Origin: Desmonostoc vinosum HA7617-LM4 | GTDB lineage: Bacteria > Cyanobacteriota > Cyanobacteriia > Cyanobacteriales > Nostocaceae | DNA: 64,000 nt | NCBI GenBank assembly: GCA_019359515.1 | Contig: JAHHHC010000009.1 | Coordinates: 147,807-211,806 of the forward strand | Reading direction: 5' to 3' | Shown: positions 9,536 through 18,611 of the stretch, piece after piece | Layout of the letters: each line of letters opens with the position of its first letter | Position numbering within the stretch: position 1 is the stretch's first letter | The notes under the pieces: generated by a model | Told to the model about the DNA's origin: nothing | Database searches by the model: none | Seen by the model: only the letters and a program-made list of their open reading frames with translations | Made by a program: the position numbers and the translations under genes

Positions 9536-9958
9536 ATGCCTCGCAATCGTCAGCAAACAATATTGATACTCATCTCTGTGTTCATCACAGTGCCGATGGG
9601 CTTTTTATTTAAGTATTACACTGGGCCTGCTCATCAATGGTTTAACAATTACGTCGCTGCTGTAATTTATGAAATATTTTGGTGCTTGTTTGCATTCTGG
9701 TTTAATAGAACTCAAGCAGCGATCATCCAAATCCCAGTAGGAGTTTTTATCGTTACCTGTATATTGGAGTTTTTGCAACTTTGGCATCCGCCACTATTAA
9801 AAGAAATTCGCACTACTTTAATAGGTAAATGGTTACTTGGTACCACCTTTGCTTGGTGGGATTTTCCTCACTACGCATTAGGTTGTGTATTAGGTTGGTT
9901 GTGGTTGCAACAATTGCACAAAATAGGTCATGCAAAAAAAAGTCAAGGTGAAACCTAA
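9536..9958 (+). CDS. DUF2809 domain-containing membrane protein
   Basis: A 140-residue protein with four membrane helices. The final part ([22 protein letters not shown]) and the central [14 protein letters not shown] are typical of DUF2809, a small integral membrane family of unknown function with conserved Asp/His and Glu positions in the membrane. Its 3' end overlaps the start of the next gene by 29 bases, which indicates translational coupling. Starts with ATG at 9536. Confidence 0.85.
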   Translation: MPRNRQQTILILISVFITVPMGFLFKYYTGPAHQWFNNYVAAVIYEIFWCLFAFWFNRTQAAIIQIPVGVFIVTCILEFLQLWHPPLLKEIRTTLIGKWLLGTTFAWWDFPHYALGCVLGWLWLQQLHKIGHAKKSQGET

Positions 9959-10157
9959 TTCAAAACAGCAAAAGATTGCAGAACAACCTGATGGTAGCTT
10001 GACTGTGTATTTGAAATCGCCTCCTGTAAACGGCAAAGCTAATGAAGAGTTAATTCAACTACTAGCTGAAAAATTTGATGTATCCAAATCCTGTATCAGA
10101 ATTAAGTCCGGTTTATTCTCTCGACAAAAACTAATTGAGATTGATACAAATGCTTAA
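9930..10157 (+). CDS. DUF167 (YggU-type) family protein
   Basis: A 75-residue protein of the DUF167/YggU family: [13 protein letters not shown] at the N-terminus, then [20 protein letters not shown] and a C-terminal [14 protein letters not shown]. The family has a known alpha/beta fold but no assigned reaction. The gene starts inside the 3' end of the DUF2809 gene (29-base overlap) and ends just before a hairpin terminator, so the two form a two-gene operon. Length is normal. Confidence 0.88.
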   Translation: MQKKVKVKPNSKQQKIAEQPDGSLTVYLKSPPVNGKANEELIQLLAEKFDVSKSCIRIKSGLFSRQKLIEIDTNA

Positions 10158-10189
10158 GTTTGATGTTTTTCTGGTTACTAGTCTACTCA

Positions 10190-10222
10190 CCAGTAATACT
10201 TTTTAAAGTACTGGAATTTTTT
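10190..10222 (+). terminator. Rho-independent-type terminator
   Basis: CCAGTA...TACTTT pairs with AAAGTACTGG and is followed by AATTTTTT, the pattern of an intrinsic terminator. It lies 33 bases after the DUF167 stop codon and would end the DUF2809-DUF167 operon. Confidence 0.7.
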
Positions 10223-10268
10223 AGGAATGAGAATCATACTCTCAAGAATATACTCCCCAATACTAGTA

Positions 10269-10904
10269 TCAAAGACTCGTCAAGCACAATGTTGATTCTT
10301 GTGTGATGCTAATATACCCTGGCTGAGCTTTGACCCGTTCTATCCAAGCTTGGATGGCAGGAAATTGTGTTAAATCAAACCCACCTTCATCGGCAACGTG
10401 GGTGTAAGCAAATAAAGCAATGTCCGCAATTGTATAACGCTCATTCACAAAAAAAGTGTGCGCGGTTAAATGCTTTTCCATCAGCTTAAGTGCTGCATAA
10501 CCGGGTTCACGTTTATGCTTTATTGCTTCGTGATATTCCTCAGACTTCCCTAAAATAGAAATCCAAAATCTAGATGTAGCAATAAAAGGTTCATGGCTGT
10601 ATTGTTCAAAAAATAACCATTGCAGAACTTGCGCTCGTAAAAAGCGATCGTATGGCAAGAATTCTGTGCATTCACTCAGATACACCAATATAGCATTAGA
10701 TTCTGCTAAGTATTTCCCTGGTTCAATTTCCAAAACTGGAATCTTACCGTGAGGATTTTTACTTAAAAAATCTGGAGTTCGAGTCTCTTGTTTTAAGATA
10801 TTAACCTCTACTCGCTCAAAGGGCATACCAAGCTGTGTCAATAAAAGACGTATCTTGTAACCATTGCCGGAGGGTAAAAAATCGTACAAACGTAGCATTT
10901 CCAT
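10269..10904 (-). CDS. Glutathione S-transferase family protein
   Basis: 211 residues with the two-domain GST layout. The N-terminal thioredoxin-like domain has LYDFLPSGNGYKIRLLLTQLG (Ser near the N-terminus of helix 1), the cis-proline segment GKIPVLEI and the glutathione-binding LAESNAILVYL. The helical C-terminal domain contains FVNERYTIADIALFAYTHVADEGG with the N-capping box (S/T-x-x-D). It probably uses glutathione in detoxification or reduction; the substrate is unknown. A second ATG two codons downstream (10898) is equally possible as start. It is convergent with the DUF167 operon and stands alone. Confidence 0.9.
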   Translation of the reverse strand: MEMLRLYDFLPSGNGYKIRLLLTQLGMPFERVEVNILKQETRTPDFLSKNPHGKIPVLEIEPGKYLAESNAILVYLSECTEFLPYDRFLRAQVLQWLFFEQYSHEPFIATSRFWISILGKSEEYHEAIKHKREPGYAALKLMEKHLTAHTFFVNERYTIADIALFAYTHVADEGGFDLTQFPAIQAWIERVKAQPGYISITQESTLCLTSL

Positions 10905-11113
10905 ATCAAATAAATAGTGAGGAATGTGTTGAAAATTGAGGCTTTAAAATACAATATCTTACCAAATGATTTTCTACAAACCGGATATATATTTTTTTAT
11001 TGAGCGTTTAAGTGCAACACAGAATTATCTGAAAAAATAAAAATCAAGCTATTAAAGTATTATTTATTCCTAGTATTTGATGTTAGTTTTAGTTAGTGGT
11101 CGAGAATAAAAGT

Positions 11114-11785
11114 ATGTGTGGAAGATTCACTTTAAGCCAACCACCAACCGCCATAGCTCAATTCTTTCATATTGAGGAAGTTCCGGATTTTGTTGCCGAA
11201 TATAACATTGCACCTACGCAATTAGTAGCAACAGTGTTACATAATCCCGATCATGGCAAGCGTGAATTTCGGCATTTATATTGGGGGTTGATTCCCTCTT
11301 GGGCTAAAGATTCCAAGATAGCGGCGAAGCTAATCAACGCCAGATCAGAAACCGTTGCTGAAAAACCAGCTTTTCGATCAGCTTTCAAGCAAAGACGCTG
11401 TTTAGTGCTGGCTGATGGCTTTTATGAATGGCAAAAACAACAAAGTAAAAAGCAGCCGTTTTATTTTCGTCTTCAAGATGGGCAACCATTTGTCTTTGCA
11501 GGGTTGTGGGAGAAATGGCAATCTCCTACCGAAGAAATAACCTCTTGTACAATTTTGACTACAACCGCTAACGAGTTACTGCAACCCATCCACGATCGCA
11601 TGCCTGTAATTCTCCAGCCACAAGATTACGATTTATGGCTAGATCCGCAAGTAAAAACAGCCGAGGTACTACAGTCGCTATTGCGTCCCTATCCAGCGCC
11701 AGCCATGGCAGCCCACCCGGTTAGCACCTTGGTGAATAGCCCTCGGCATAACCAGCCGGAGTGCATCGTGCCTGTTGGCGAATAG
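11114..11785 (+). CDS. SOS response-associated peptidase (SRAP; HMCES/YedK family)
   Basis: A 223-residue SRAP protein that shields abasic sites in single-stranded DNA by forming a covalent thiazolidine link through Cys2. The sequence starts MCGRFTLS, so the ATG at 11114 must be the start; the in-frame GTG at 11096 would bury the catalytic cysteine. Other conserved elements are YNIAPTQ, the [10 protein letters not shown] segment, the [13 protein letters not shown] box (catalytic Asn and Glu), GFYEWQ, and the HDRMPVIL histidine. The length is normal. It is followed at once by repeat arrays. The protein acts in genome maintenance; no SOS box was identified upstream. Confidence 0.95.
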   Translation: MCGRFTLSQPPTAIAQFFHIEEVPDFVAEYNIAPTQLVATVLHNPDHGKREFRHLYWGLIPSWAKDSKIAAKLINARSETVAEKPAFRSAFKQRRCLVLADGFYEWQKQQSKKQPFYFRLQDGQPFVFAGLWEKWQSPTEEITSCTILTTTANELLQPIHDRMPVILQPQDYDLWLDPQVKTAEVLQSLLRPYPAPAMAAHPVSTLVNSPRHNQPECIVPVGE

Positions 11786-11840
11786 GGAGTGGGGAGTAGC
11801 TGACAGGTGTAGGTTTTTAATATTTTGCGCTTTGAACGAC

Positions 11841-11912
11841 GCGGGGACGCGGAGACGCGGGGACGCGGAGACGCGGGGAGGCGGGGACGCGGGGACGCGG
11901 GGACGCGGGGAA
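11841..11912. repeat. 8-bp tandem repeat (GCGGGGAC)n, about nine units
   Basis: Nine consecutive 8-base units, mostly GCGGGGAC with variants GCGGAGAC and GCGGGGAG. Because the period is not a multiple of three it opens frames on both strands that are not genes. Related GGGGACGCGGGGACGC units occur at 32809 and 63210. Confidence 0.9.
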
Positions 11913-12067
11913 AGATTTCGGAACAGAAAATTAGGCTTTTTCAGACTGAATGTAAAATATCTACACCTATCAAGTGGGGAGTGGGGAGTAGCACTTCGAT
12001 TTCGCTCAGTGACCGGGAGTAGGGACTGGCACTGTATACTATGGACTAGAGAAAAGTTTTTCCTAGT

Positions 12068-12150
12068 CCCCAATCCCCATTCCCCAATCCCCAGTCCCCA
12101 GTCCCCAATCCCCAGTCCCCAATCCCCAATCCCCAGTCCCCAGTCCCCAA
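12068..12150. repeat. STRR1-type heptamer array (CCCCAAT/CCCCAGT)n
   Basis: Twelve consecutive 7-base units, CCCCAAT or CCCCAGT with one CCCCATT. This matches the STRR1 family described from heterocystous cyanobacteria. The array ends four bases before the ycf3 start codon, so it forms most of the ycf3 leader and leaves no room for a normal Shine-Dalgarno sequence. Confidence 0.92.
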
Positions 12151-12154
12151 ACAT

Positions 12155-12676
12155 ATGCCAAGAACACAAAAAAACGATAACTTCATTGACAAATCCTTTA
12201 CAGTCATGGCAGACATTATCCTCAAGATTCTGCCAACGAATAGAAAAGCCAAGGAAGCGTTTGTTTATTACCGAGATGGCATGTCGGCGCAGGCAGAAGG
12301 TGAATATGCCGAAGCTTTGGAATATTACGAGGAAGCCCTAACACTAGAGGAAGATACCAACGATAAGAGCTATATTTTCTACAATATGGGACTCATCTAT
12401 GCCAGCAACGGCGACCATGACAAAGCTTTAGAACTGTATCACCAAGCGATTGAATTGAATCCACGCTTACCCCAAGCCTTGAATAATATTGCCGTGATTT
12501 ATCACTACAAAGGGGAAAAAGCGAAAGAGGCAGGCGATAACGACGGTGGCGAAGCATTATTTGACCAAGCAGCAGACTATTGGATTAGAGCGATTCGTAT
12601 GGCTCCCAATAACTACATTGAAGCCCAAAACTGGTTAAAAACAACTGGGCGATCGCAAATTGACGTATTCTTTTAG
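12155..12676 (+). CDS. ycf3: Photosystem I assembly protein Ycf3
   Basis: Ycf3 is a thylakoid-associated TPR chaperone needed to assemble photosystem I. The 173 residues begin [19 protein letters not shown], the strongly conserved Ycf3 N-terminus, which fixes the start at 12155. Three tetratricopeptide repeats span about residues 35-155 ([60 protein letters not shown]). The C-terminus ends with the conserved [10 protein letters not shown]. The start codon is immediately preceded by the STRR1 array, with no purine-rich ribosome-binding site, so translation initiation may be unusual. gatC follows 74 bases later, after an STRR2-like TAATGAC region. Confidence 0.97.
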   Translation: MPRTQKNDNFIDKSFTVMADIILKILPTNRKAKEAFVYYRDGMSAQAEGEYAEALEYYEEALTLEEDTNDKSYIFYNMGLIYASNGDHDKALELYHQAIELNPRLPQALNNIAVIYHYKGEKAKEAGDNDGGEALFDQAADYWIRAIRMAPNNYIEAQNWLKTTGRSQIDVFF

Positions 12677-12750
12677 TCCTCATTAGTCCTTTGTCATTTG
12701 CTAAGGATTAATGACTAATGAACAATGACCAATAGACTAATGACAATTTT

Positions 12751-13041
12751 ATGATTGACCAAGAACAAGTACGTAAAGTAGCAAATCTTGCTCGTTTAGA
12801 ATTGACTCCAGAAGAAGAGGAGCAGTTTACAACCCAATTAGGAAATATTCTTGACTATATCGAGCAACTTAATGAACTCGATGTTAGCAATGTATCTCCG
12901 ACCACACGGGCAATTGATGTCAGTAATGTGACGCGAGAGGATGAACTACAACCCTATCCTGACCGAGAAGATATCCTCAACAGCGCACCTGAACAGGAAG
13001 GCGAATTTTTTAAAGTACCAAAAATTCTGAATGCTGAATAG
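12751..13041 (+). CDS. gatC: Asp-tRNA(Asn)/Glu-tRNA(Gln) amidotransferase subunit C
   Basis: GatC stabilises GatA in the GatCAB complex, which converts Glu-tRNA(Gln) or Asp-tRNA(Asn) to the amidated form. The 96 residues show the typical [24 protein letters not shown] start and the [24 protein letters not shown]...FKVPKIL tail. No gatA or gatB lies nearby, as is usual in cyanobacteria, where the three genes are scattered. A repeat region follows. Confidence 0.95.
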   Translation: MIDQEQVRKVANLARLELTPEEEEQFTTQLGNILDYIEQLNELDVSNVSPTTRAIDVSNVTREDELQPYPDREDILNSAPEQEGEFFKVPKILNAE

Positions 13042-13069
13042 TCATTAGTCATTCGTCATTGTTGAGCTA

Positions 13070-13195
13070 TGCGGTCTTGGGGAGCCACCCCCGTGGGCGG
13101 GTTTCCTCCATGAGCGACTAGCGATCTTTGCAGCGGTAGCGAGGAACGAGCGTCGGTACGAGCGTCCGTAGGAGCGTCATCCGTAGGGTCATTAG
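13070..13195. repeat. Mosaic G/C-rich dispersed repeat
   Basis: Contains CGAGCGTCGGTACGAGCGTC and GCGGTAGCGAGGAACGAGCG. The first unit also occurs at about 26130-26150. The stretch includes a short inverted repeat around CCACCCCCGTGGGCGGG. It is non-coding filler between gatC and the next gene and belongs to the same mosaic repeat family as 26041-26213 and 59520-59700. Confidence 0.7.
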
Positions 13196-13230
13196 TCATT
13201 CGTTAATGCACCTTAACCAAGGAGAAAACT

Positions 13231-14196
13231 ATGGGTTTAGGAATTCTAAAAGATGGTCAGTGGATATCTCAACGGGATCAAGAAGACTCACAAGGTAAAT
13301 TTATCCGACCATCAACGACTTTTCGCAATCGAATTACAGCCGATGGTTCTAGTGGATTTAAAGCTGAGCCAGATCGTTATCATTTATACATTTCCTGGGC
13401 TTGTCCTTGGGCTTGTCGCACAGCAATTATGCGGCAGTTAAAAGGACTAGAAGATGTGATTGGTTTGTCGGTAGTTGCTGCGGAAATTGATCAAAATAGT
13501 TGGGAATTTTCTGATGAACCAGGGAGCATTCCTGATACGATCAATGATGCCCAGTATCTTTGGCAAATTTATCTCAAAGCTAACCCCAACTATAGCGGAC
13601 GGGTAACAGTTCCGGTTTTGTGGGATATTCATAAAAAAACAATTATTAATAATGAATCCCGCGAAATCATCCGGATGTTAGATACAGAATTCAATGTTTT
13701 CAGTAAACAAGATATCAACTTTTATCCAAAGGATTTGCAACAAGTAATTGATGAGACAATTGATGCTATTTACCAACCAATTAATAATGGTGTATACCGT
13801 GCAGGATTTGCTACAACTCAATCAGCTTATGATGAAGCGGTAACGGAATTATTTACGGCTCTTGATTATTGGGAGCAAGTATTAAGTAATCAACGCTATC
13901 TTTGTGGCGACCAAATTACCGAGGCAGACTGGTGTATGTTCACTACCTTGTTTCGCTTCGATGCAGTTTATTATGTGCATTTCAAATGCAACTTACGCCG
14001 GATTATAGATTATCCTAATCTATGGAATTATCTCAAAGAACTTTATCAACTGCCGGGAGTTAAAGAAACTTGTAACCTTGACCATATCAAACGGCATTAT
14101 TACAGAAGCCATCCCAAGGTTAATCCTACCCGGATTGTACCAAAAGGCCCGTTAATTGATTTTGATGCGCCCCATAACCGCGATCGCAATGGGTAA
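13231..14196 (+). CDS. Glutathionyl-hydroquinone reductase (Xi-class GST)
   Basis: A 321-residue member of the ECM4/YqjG/PcpF family, which reduces glutathionyl-hydroquinones to free hydroquinones. The catalytic Cys58 lies in WACPWACR, the CPWA signature of Xi-class enzymes. The C-terminal helical domain has CGDQITEADWCMFTTLFRFDAVYYVHFKCN, the conserved region with the Tyr residues of the active site, and ends with the HYYRSHPKVNPTRIVPKGP tail typical of the family. An excellent AAGGAG ribosome-binding site precedes the ATG. It probably protects quinone pools or detoxifies quinones. Confidence 0.95.
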   Translation: MGLGILKDGQWISQRDQEDSQGKFIRPSTTFRNRITADGSSGFKAEPDRYHLYISWACPWACRTAIMRQLKGLEDVIGLSVVAAEIDQNSWEFSDEPGSIPDTINDAQYLWQIYLKANPNYSGRVTVPVLWDIHKKTIINNESREIIRMLDTEFNVFSKQDINFYPKDLQQVIDETIDAIYQPINNGVYRAGFATTQSAYDEAVTELFTALDYWEQVLSNQRYLCGDQITEADWCMFTTLFRFDAVYYVHFKCNLRRIIDYPNLWNYLKELYQLPGVKETCNLDHIKRHYYRSHPKVNPTRIVPKGPLIDFDAPHNRDRNG

Positions 14197-14277
14197 ATGC
14201 TTCATAATTTCACAGTTCTCTTAATGATTAGACCAGGGTGATGTAAAAATATAAAATCTTGCATTATCCCATAAACA

Positions 14278-15954
14278 ATGCTCATACCAAACTGGATATT
14301 ATCTTTGAATTGGAAGCCGCTAAATTCTGATTCAAGGTCAAAGATATACAAGATAGGGCTAGAAATTCTGACAGTAGTAGCACTTTTGTGTATCTTGCAA
14401 TTGCTAGATAAAAATGTTTATAGAGCAAATGAAATTGATATCTTCCCAGCAGCTAAACAATACGTCGCCTCTAACTGGATTTTAGGAGATTGGTATCTCA
14501 ATCAGCCACCAAGTTATAGACTCTTATTCCAGATTGTGGTAGGTCAGATGATAGTAGCTTGGGGTTTTTTAATCACTTCTATTGTAGGTCGAATACTGTG
14601 CTACTGCTTGATTGCATTAGGACTGATATTGATCAAAAGAAAACTGGGTCTTAGTTTACCGTTGCTATTATTAGCTATTTTTGCGTTCATGACGTGTCAA
14701 AACTTTGCGGCTGGTGAACTGATAGTGTCAGGAATTCAACCCAAGGTACTTAGCTATGGTTTTGTATTAATAGCGCTTAGCTTCATGTTAAAGAGAAGCT
14801 ATTATTGGATGGCTCTGATGTTGGGATTAGCTACCTCATTTCATGTCTTAGCAGGGGGCTGGTCATTTCTCATTATCATAGGTTTGCTGATTCTGAGATG
14901 GAATGCTCATAAGATGAATGTCGGAACTCTGGGAACAATCTTTCTTATTTACTTAATAACTAGCTCTTTTTCTGTTAAATCTGTATTAGATCAATTACTA
15001 ATACCTGCTTCTGAAGGTTCTATCCCTGCTTCTTTAGTTTATGTTTTTGTCCGATTACCTCACCATCTCAATCCTCTATCTTGGTCTTGGGATTGGTGGG
15101 TAAGGCTGATTGTATATTTAGCAGTACTATTTATCAGTATTAAACTACTCAAACGCGTCTTTCAAAGTAGTGATGAAAATAAAAACTTTACTTCTGAGCA
15201 GTACATAGCGTGTGTGCGACTATCTGAGTTTACATTAATTAGCCTAGTACTTTTTATGCTAGGAGTGGCGATCGCGCCTTTTAACTCCTCTGGTAGTATT
15301 TTACAATACCATATCTTTCGCGTAGGTGGTGTGATGTTGCCACTTAACACTTGCTTACTGTTTGCATGTGCTTTAGAGCATAGTTTTGGTAGCAAGAAAC
15401 GAAAATTAGTATTACTTGGAAGTATCTTACTGTTGAGCCTTTTACTTATCAAGCCAATCAAAACATTTAAAGCCCAACTATTTAGCTTAAATGAATTTCC
15501 CAGCAGACCACAACAAGTATTTCCTGAGCAAAAATCATTATACAGTTGGGTTAAAAACCACACCCCTCAAAATACTATTGTCATAACTCCTCCAGGTACT
15601 TTTGATAGTTTTACATGGATAGCAGAGCGTCCAACTATAGCTAAATATAAACTTATCCCTCAAAATAAGTTGGGAATACCTGAGTGGTATGAACGCATGA
15701 GGGATTTGAGTGGTAATAATACTTCTATTTTGCCAGTTTTTAGTAAGGATAAGGAGTTTAAAATCAACAAAGCAGGATTTGATCTGCCAAAATTACTGGA
15801 TAGTGAGTATTACTCTTTAACAACTGCTCAGGTGAATTTTTTATTGACTAAGTATCAAGCTGAATATTTTGTAGCTAGTGTGAAACAGGAATTAGATTTG
15901 TCGATTGTATATCGTAATTCCAAGTATATTATTTACCACAAAACAGAAAAATAA
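14278..15954 (+). CDS. Polytopic membrane protein (DUF6798-like)
   Basis: A 558-residue protein with about 11 hydrophobic helices between residues 25 and 405, followed by a soluble C-terminal part of about 150 residues. The pattern (DIFPAAKQYVASNWILGDWYLN in the first loop, NSSGSILQYHIFRVGGVMLPL in a late helix, LYSWVKNHTPQNTIVITPPG in the C-terminal domain) resembles DUF6798 and, more distantly, GT-C-type glycosyltransferase-like membrane proteins. The catalytic role is unknown. It stands alone; a 31-base hairpin follows at 16010. The ATG at 14278 was taken as it is the first in frame. Confidence 0.75.
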   Translation: MLIPNWILSLNWKPLNSDSRSKIYKIGLEILTVVALLCILQLLDKNVYRANEIDIFPAAKQYVASNWILGDWYLNQPPSYRLLFQIVVGQMIVAWGFLITSIVGRILCYCLIALGLILIKRKLGLSLPLLLLAIFAFMTCQNFAAGELIVSGIQPKVLSYGFVLIALSFMLKRSYYWMALMLGLATSFHVLAGGWSFLIIIGLLILRWNAHKMNVGTLGTIFLIYLITSSFSVKSVLDQLLIPASEGSIPASLVYVFVRLPHHLNPLSWSWDWWVRLIVYLAVLFISIKLLKRVFQSSDENKNFTSEQYIACVRLSEFTLISLVLFMLGVAIAPFNSSGSILQYHIFRVGGVMLPLNTCLLFACALEHSFGSKKRKLVLLGSILLLSLLLIKPIKTFKAQLFSLNEFPSRPQQVFPEQKSLYSWVKNHTPQNTIVITPPGTFDSFTWIAERPTIAKYKLIPQNKLGIPEWYERMRDLSGNNTSILPVFSKDKEFKINKAGFDLPKLLDSEYYSLTTAQVNFLLTKYQAEYFVASVKQELDLSIVYRNSKYIIYHKTEK

Positions 15955-16009
15955 ATTGCTGCACTAATGTTCCCGCAGGCCTCACCACTGGAACTAGTAA
16001 CGATGGTCA

Positions 16010-16040
16010 GATACCCGACTTTTTCCAAAAGTCGGGTATC
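16010..16040. repeat. Palindromic repeat / hairpin (GATACCCGACTTTT family)
   Basis: A perfect 14-base stem (GATACCCGACTTTT / AAAAGTCGGGTATC) with a TCC loop, lying 55 bases after the membrane protein gene. A close relative occurs at 34146-34178 after the cyclophilin gene, so this is a dispersed palindromic family that may serve as a transcript-end hairpin. Confidence 0.8.
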
Positions 16041-16174
16041 TTGCAGCCTCTGAGAAAAAAATCAATCGGTGCGATCGCTCCACGCTAAAGCTAATAGGCT
16101 AAAATAATCAAGCCTTTGGGAATATTCAATCCTCAAGCAGCCCATTACTCGCGCAAACAGATAACATTTATAGT

Positions 16175-17941
16175 ATGAACGCTACACAAGAACAACTAAA
16201 ACTCCAATTTAAACAGGCGTTAGTGGCTGCTTTTGGCGCTGACTTTGCAGAGGTAGACCCGATTTTAGTTACTGCTAGCAATCCTAGATTCGGTGATTAT
16301 CAGGCGAATGTTGCTTTGTCATTAAGTAAAAAGTTAGGAAAACAACCAAGAGCGATCGCCTCTGCTATAGTCGAAAATCTAGATGTCTCAGAAATCTGCG
16401 AACTGCCGAGTATAGCCGGGCCTGGATTTATTAATTTGCAACTGAAAACAGCATACCTGGAAGCACACATCAAAGCGATACAAGCAGATTCCAGCTTAGG
16501 AATTCCAGCAGCGAAAATGCCAAAGCGGGAAATTGTCGATTTCTCCAGTCCGAATATCGCCAAAGAAATGCACGTCGGACATTTGCGTTCCACAATTATT
16601 GGAGATAGCATCGCCCGAATTTTAGAATTTCAGGGTCACGATGTTCTGAGATTAAATCACGTTGGTGATTGGGGTACTCAATTTGGGATGTTAATCGCTT
16701 ATCTGCGAGAAGTTTACCCAGAAGCCCTAACTACCGCTAATGCTTTAGATATTGGTGATTTAGTTACCTTTTACCGCAAAGCCAAACTGCGGTTTGATGC
16801 GGATGAAGCTTTCCAAGAAACGGCCCGGCAAGAAGTCGTCCGCTTACAAGCAGGTGCAGAAGACACACTCCACGCCTGGAAGTTGTTGTGCGAACAGTCG
16901 CGGCAAGAGTTCCAGAAAATTTATGACCTGCTGGATGTGAAAGTCACAGAACGAGGCGAATCTTTTTACAATCCTTTACTGCCGACAATTGTAGAGGATT
17001 TAGAAAAAACTGGGTTGCTGGTAGAAAGCCAGGGCGCAAAGTGTGTTTTCTTAGAAGGGTTTACAAACAGAGAAGGCGAACCTCTACCCTTGATTGTACA
17101 AAAATCTGATGGCGGCTATAACTATGCCACCACAGATTTAGCAGCCTTGCGCTACCGAATTCAGCAAGATGAAGCCAAGCGGATAATTTATGTTACAGAT
17201 GCTGGACAAGCTAACCATTTTGCCCAATTCATTCAAGTAGCGCGGAAAGCGGGATGGGTGCCTGATGATGTAGAACTGGTGCATGTCCCCTTTGGCTTGG
17301 TGTTGGGGGAAGATGGTAAAAAGTTCAAAACTCGTTCTGGGGATACGGTGCGGTTACAGGATTTGTTGGATGAAGCGATCGCTCGTGCCCGTGCAGATTT
17401 AGAAGTAAGATTAAAGGAAGAAGAACGCAAAGAAACTGAAGAATTCATTCAACATGTTGCTGAGGTGGTTGGGATCAGTGCGGTCAAATATGCCGACTTA
17501 AGCCAAAATCGTACTAGTAACTATATATTTAGCTACGACAAAATGCTCGATCTTAAAGGCAATACTGCACCTTATATGTTGTATGCCTATGCCAGGATTC
17601 AGGGTATTAGTCGCAAAGGTGGGATTGATTTTGAAGAGTTGGGAAATAATGCCAAAGTTCTGTTAGAACATGAAACAGAATTAGGACTTGCAAAGTGCTT
17701 ACTTCAGCTAGGCGAAGTGATTAGTACTGTAGAACAAGATTTACTACCAAATCGGCTTTGTGATTACTTATTTCAACTGAGCCAAAAGTTTAACGTATTT
17801 TATGACCGCAATCAAGGCGTACCAGTTTTGAGTGCAGAAGAACCTCTGCGAACATCTCGCTTAGTTTTATGTGATTTAACAGCGAGAACTTTGAAATTAG
17901 GATTATCGTTATTAGGAATTCAGGTATTAGAAAGGATGTAA
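16175..17941 (+). CDS. argS: Arginyl-tRNA synthetase
   Basis: Class I synthetase that charges tRNA(Arg). The HIGH motif is HVGH at about residues 133-136 ([17 protein letters not shown]). As is common for ArgRS, the canonical KMSK is replaced, here by the region [13 protein letters not shown] near residue 382. The N-terminal Add-1 domain (about 1-110) and the C-terminal DALR anticodon-binding domain (from about 465, with [20 protein letters not shown] just before it) are both present. 588 residues is normal. It is a single gene; a truncated Uma2 gene follows. Confidence 0.97.
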   Translation: MNATQEQLKLQFKQALVAAFGADFAEVDPILVTASNPRFGDYQANVALSLSKKLGKQPRAIASAIVENLDVSEICELPSIAGPGFINLQLKTAYLEAHIKAIQADSSLGIPAAKMPKREIVDFSSPNIAKEMHVGHLRSTIIGDSIARILEFQGHDVLRLNHVGDWGTQFGMLIAYLREVYPEALTTANALDIGDLVTFYRKAKLRFDADEAFQETARQEVVRLQAGAEDTLHAWKLLCEQSRQEFQKIYDLLDVKVTERGESFYNPLLPTIVEDLEKTGLLVESQGAKCVFLEGFTNREGEPLPLIVQKSDGGYNYATTDLAALRYRIQQDEAKRIIYVTDAGQANHFAQFIQVARKAGWVPDDVELVHVPFGLVLGEDGKKFKTRSGDTVRLQDLLDEAIARARADLEVRLKEEERKETEEFIQHVAEVVGISAVKYADLSQNRTSNYIFSYDKMLDLKGNTAPYMLYAYARIQGISRKGGIDFEELGNNAKVLLEHETELGLAKCLLQLGEVISTVEQDLLPNRLCDYLFQLSQKFNVFYDRNQGVPVLSAEEPLRTSRLVLCDLTARTLKLGLSLLGIQVLERM

Positions 17942-17988
17942 AATTGCGTCTGAATGAATAAAATTGCACTTTTTTGGGAGGCGATCGC

Positions 17989-18135
17989 ATGGTACAAACA
18001 CCACTAAAAAACATAACTTTAGCAGAGTTTCTTAAGTTACCAGAAACCAAGCCTGCTAGTGAGTATATAGATAGTAAAATTACGCAAAAACCAACGCCGC
18101 AGGGGGAACATAGTACTAAGCTGTTCAGCATTTAA
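17989..18135 (+). pseudogene. Uma2 family nuclease, N-terminal fragment
   Basis: A 48-codon remnant starting MVQTPLKNITLAEFLKLPE, then PASEYIDSKITQKPTPQGEHST. This is the standard start of Uma2-type (DUF820) PD-(D/E)XK proteins. Homology stops after the HST residues, where a TA dinucleotide joins foreign sequence that runs into the IS630-type transposase gene. The gene has therefore been cut by an insertion. No C-terminal half was found in the window. Confidence 0.8.
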
Positions 18136-18178
18136 ATAGGGTATAATAGAAAGCCGAATTCAGTCAAAACATGGAATA

Positions 18179-18457
18179 ATGCCAGCAAAAAATCATTTAA
18201 CTTCCCAGCAAACAGAGAAGCTACAAAAAGCTTTAAAACTGGAAGAAAATGGAGAAATAAGAGAAAGAATACTAATTCTCTTGTTGCTTAATGATGGAAA
18301 AACACAAGCTAACATAGCAGAATTTTTGGGTTGTTCTTTAAATAAAGTATCATATTGGTGTGTACATGGAGACCCAGAGAATCTGGAAAGCCTAAAAGAT
18401 GAGAGGATGAAGGGAAACCATAAAAAAGCCACAGATAGGTATATAGAAATATTATAG
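18179..18457 (+). pseudogene. IS630 family transposase, N-terminal fragment
   Basis: 92 residues beginning MPAKNHLTSQQTEKLQKAL, with RERILILLLLNDGKTQANIAEFLGCSLNKVSYW, the helix-turn-helix of IS630/Tc1-mariner-type cyanobacterial transposases, then a WCVHGDPENLESLKDERM linker. The catalytic DDE domain is absent: the frame stops at ATAG after residue 92, exactly where group II intron-derived sequence begins. A TATAAT sequence upstream (about 18140) may be the element's promoter. The fragment cannot transpose but could still make a DNA-binding domain. Confidence 0.85.
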
Positions 18458-18458
18458 G

Positions 18459-18611
18459 AACCACAGCGAGAAGCGTGAACCATCCATCTTGCAGAACTTG
18501 TGGTAATTCCTCCATCCTCTGACTATCGGGGAAAGCTTTTGGGCTTTGACCTGAGCGCCGTAATTCGAGTTGTTGACGATTTGCTTGACCTTCTGACGAA
18601 AAGCTTTGTAG
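18459..18611 (-). pseudogene. Group II intron reverse transcriptase/maturase, C-terminal fragment
   Basis: Translated on the minus strand this reads YKAFRQKVKQIVNNSNYG, then AQVKAQKLSPIVRGWRNYHK and FCKMDGSRFSLWF. This is the maturase-specific (domain X) region of group II intron-encoded proteins. Only about 51 codons remain, with no start codon. Both ends are abrupt: one abuts the IS630 fragment and the other the duplicated segment that begins with the last codons of a DUF6887 gene. I see neither the rest of the protein nor intron domains V/VI. Confidence 0.8.

Noticed and set aside
11775..12341. Long open frames on both strands across the repeat arrays before ycf3.
   Set aside because: They are produced by the 8-bp and 7-bp tandem repeats, which leave few stop codons; the peptides are runs of GDWGLGI- or PIPSPQS-type repeats with no protein-like composition, and they overlap ycf3.
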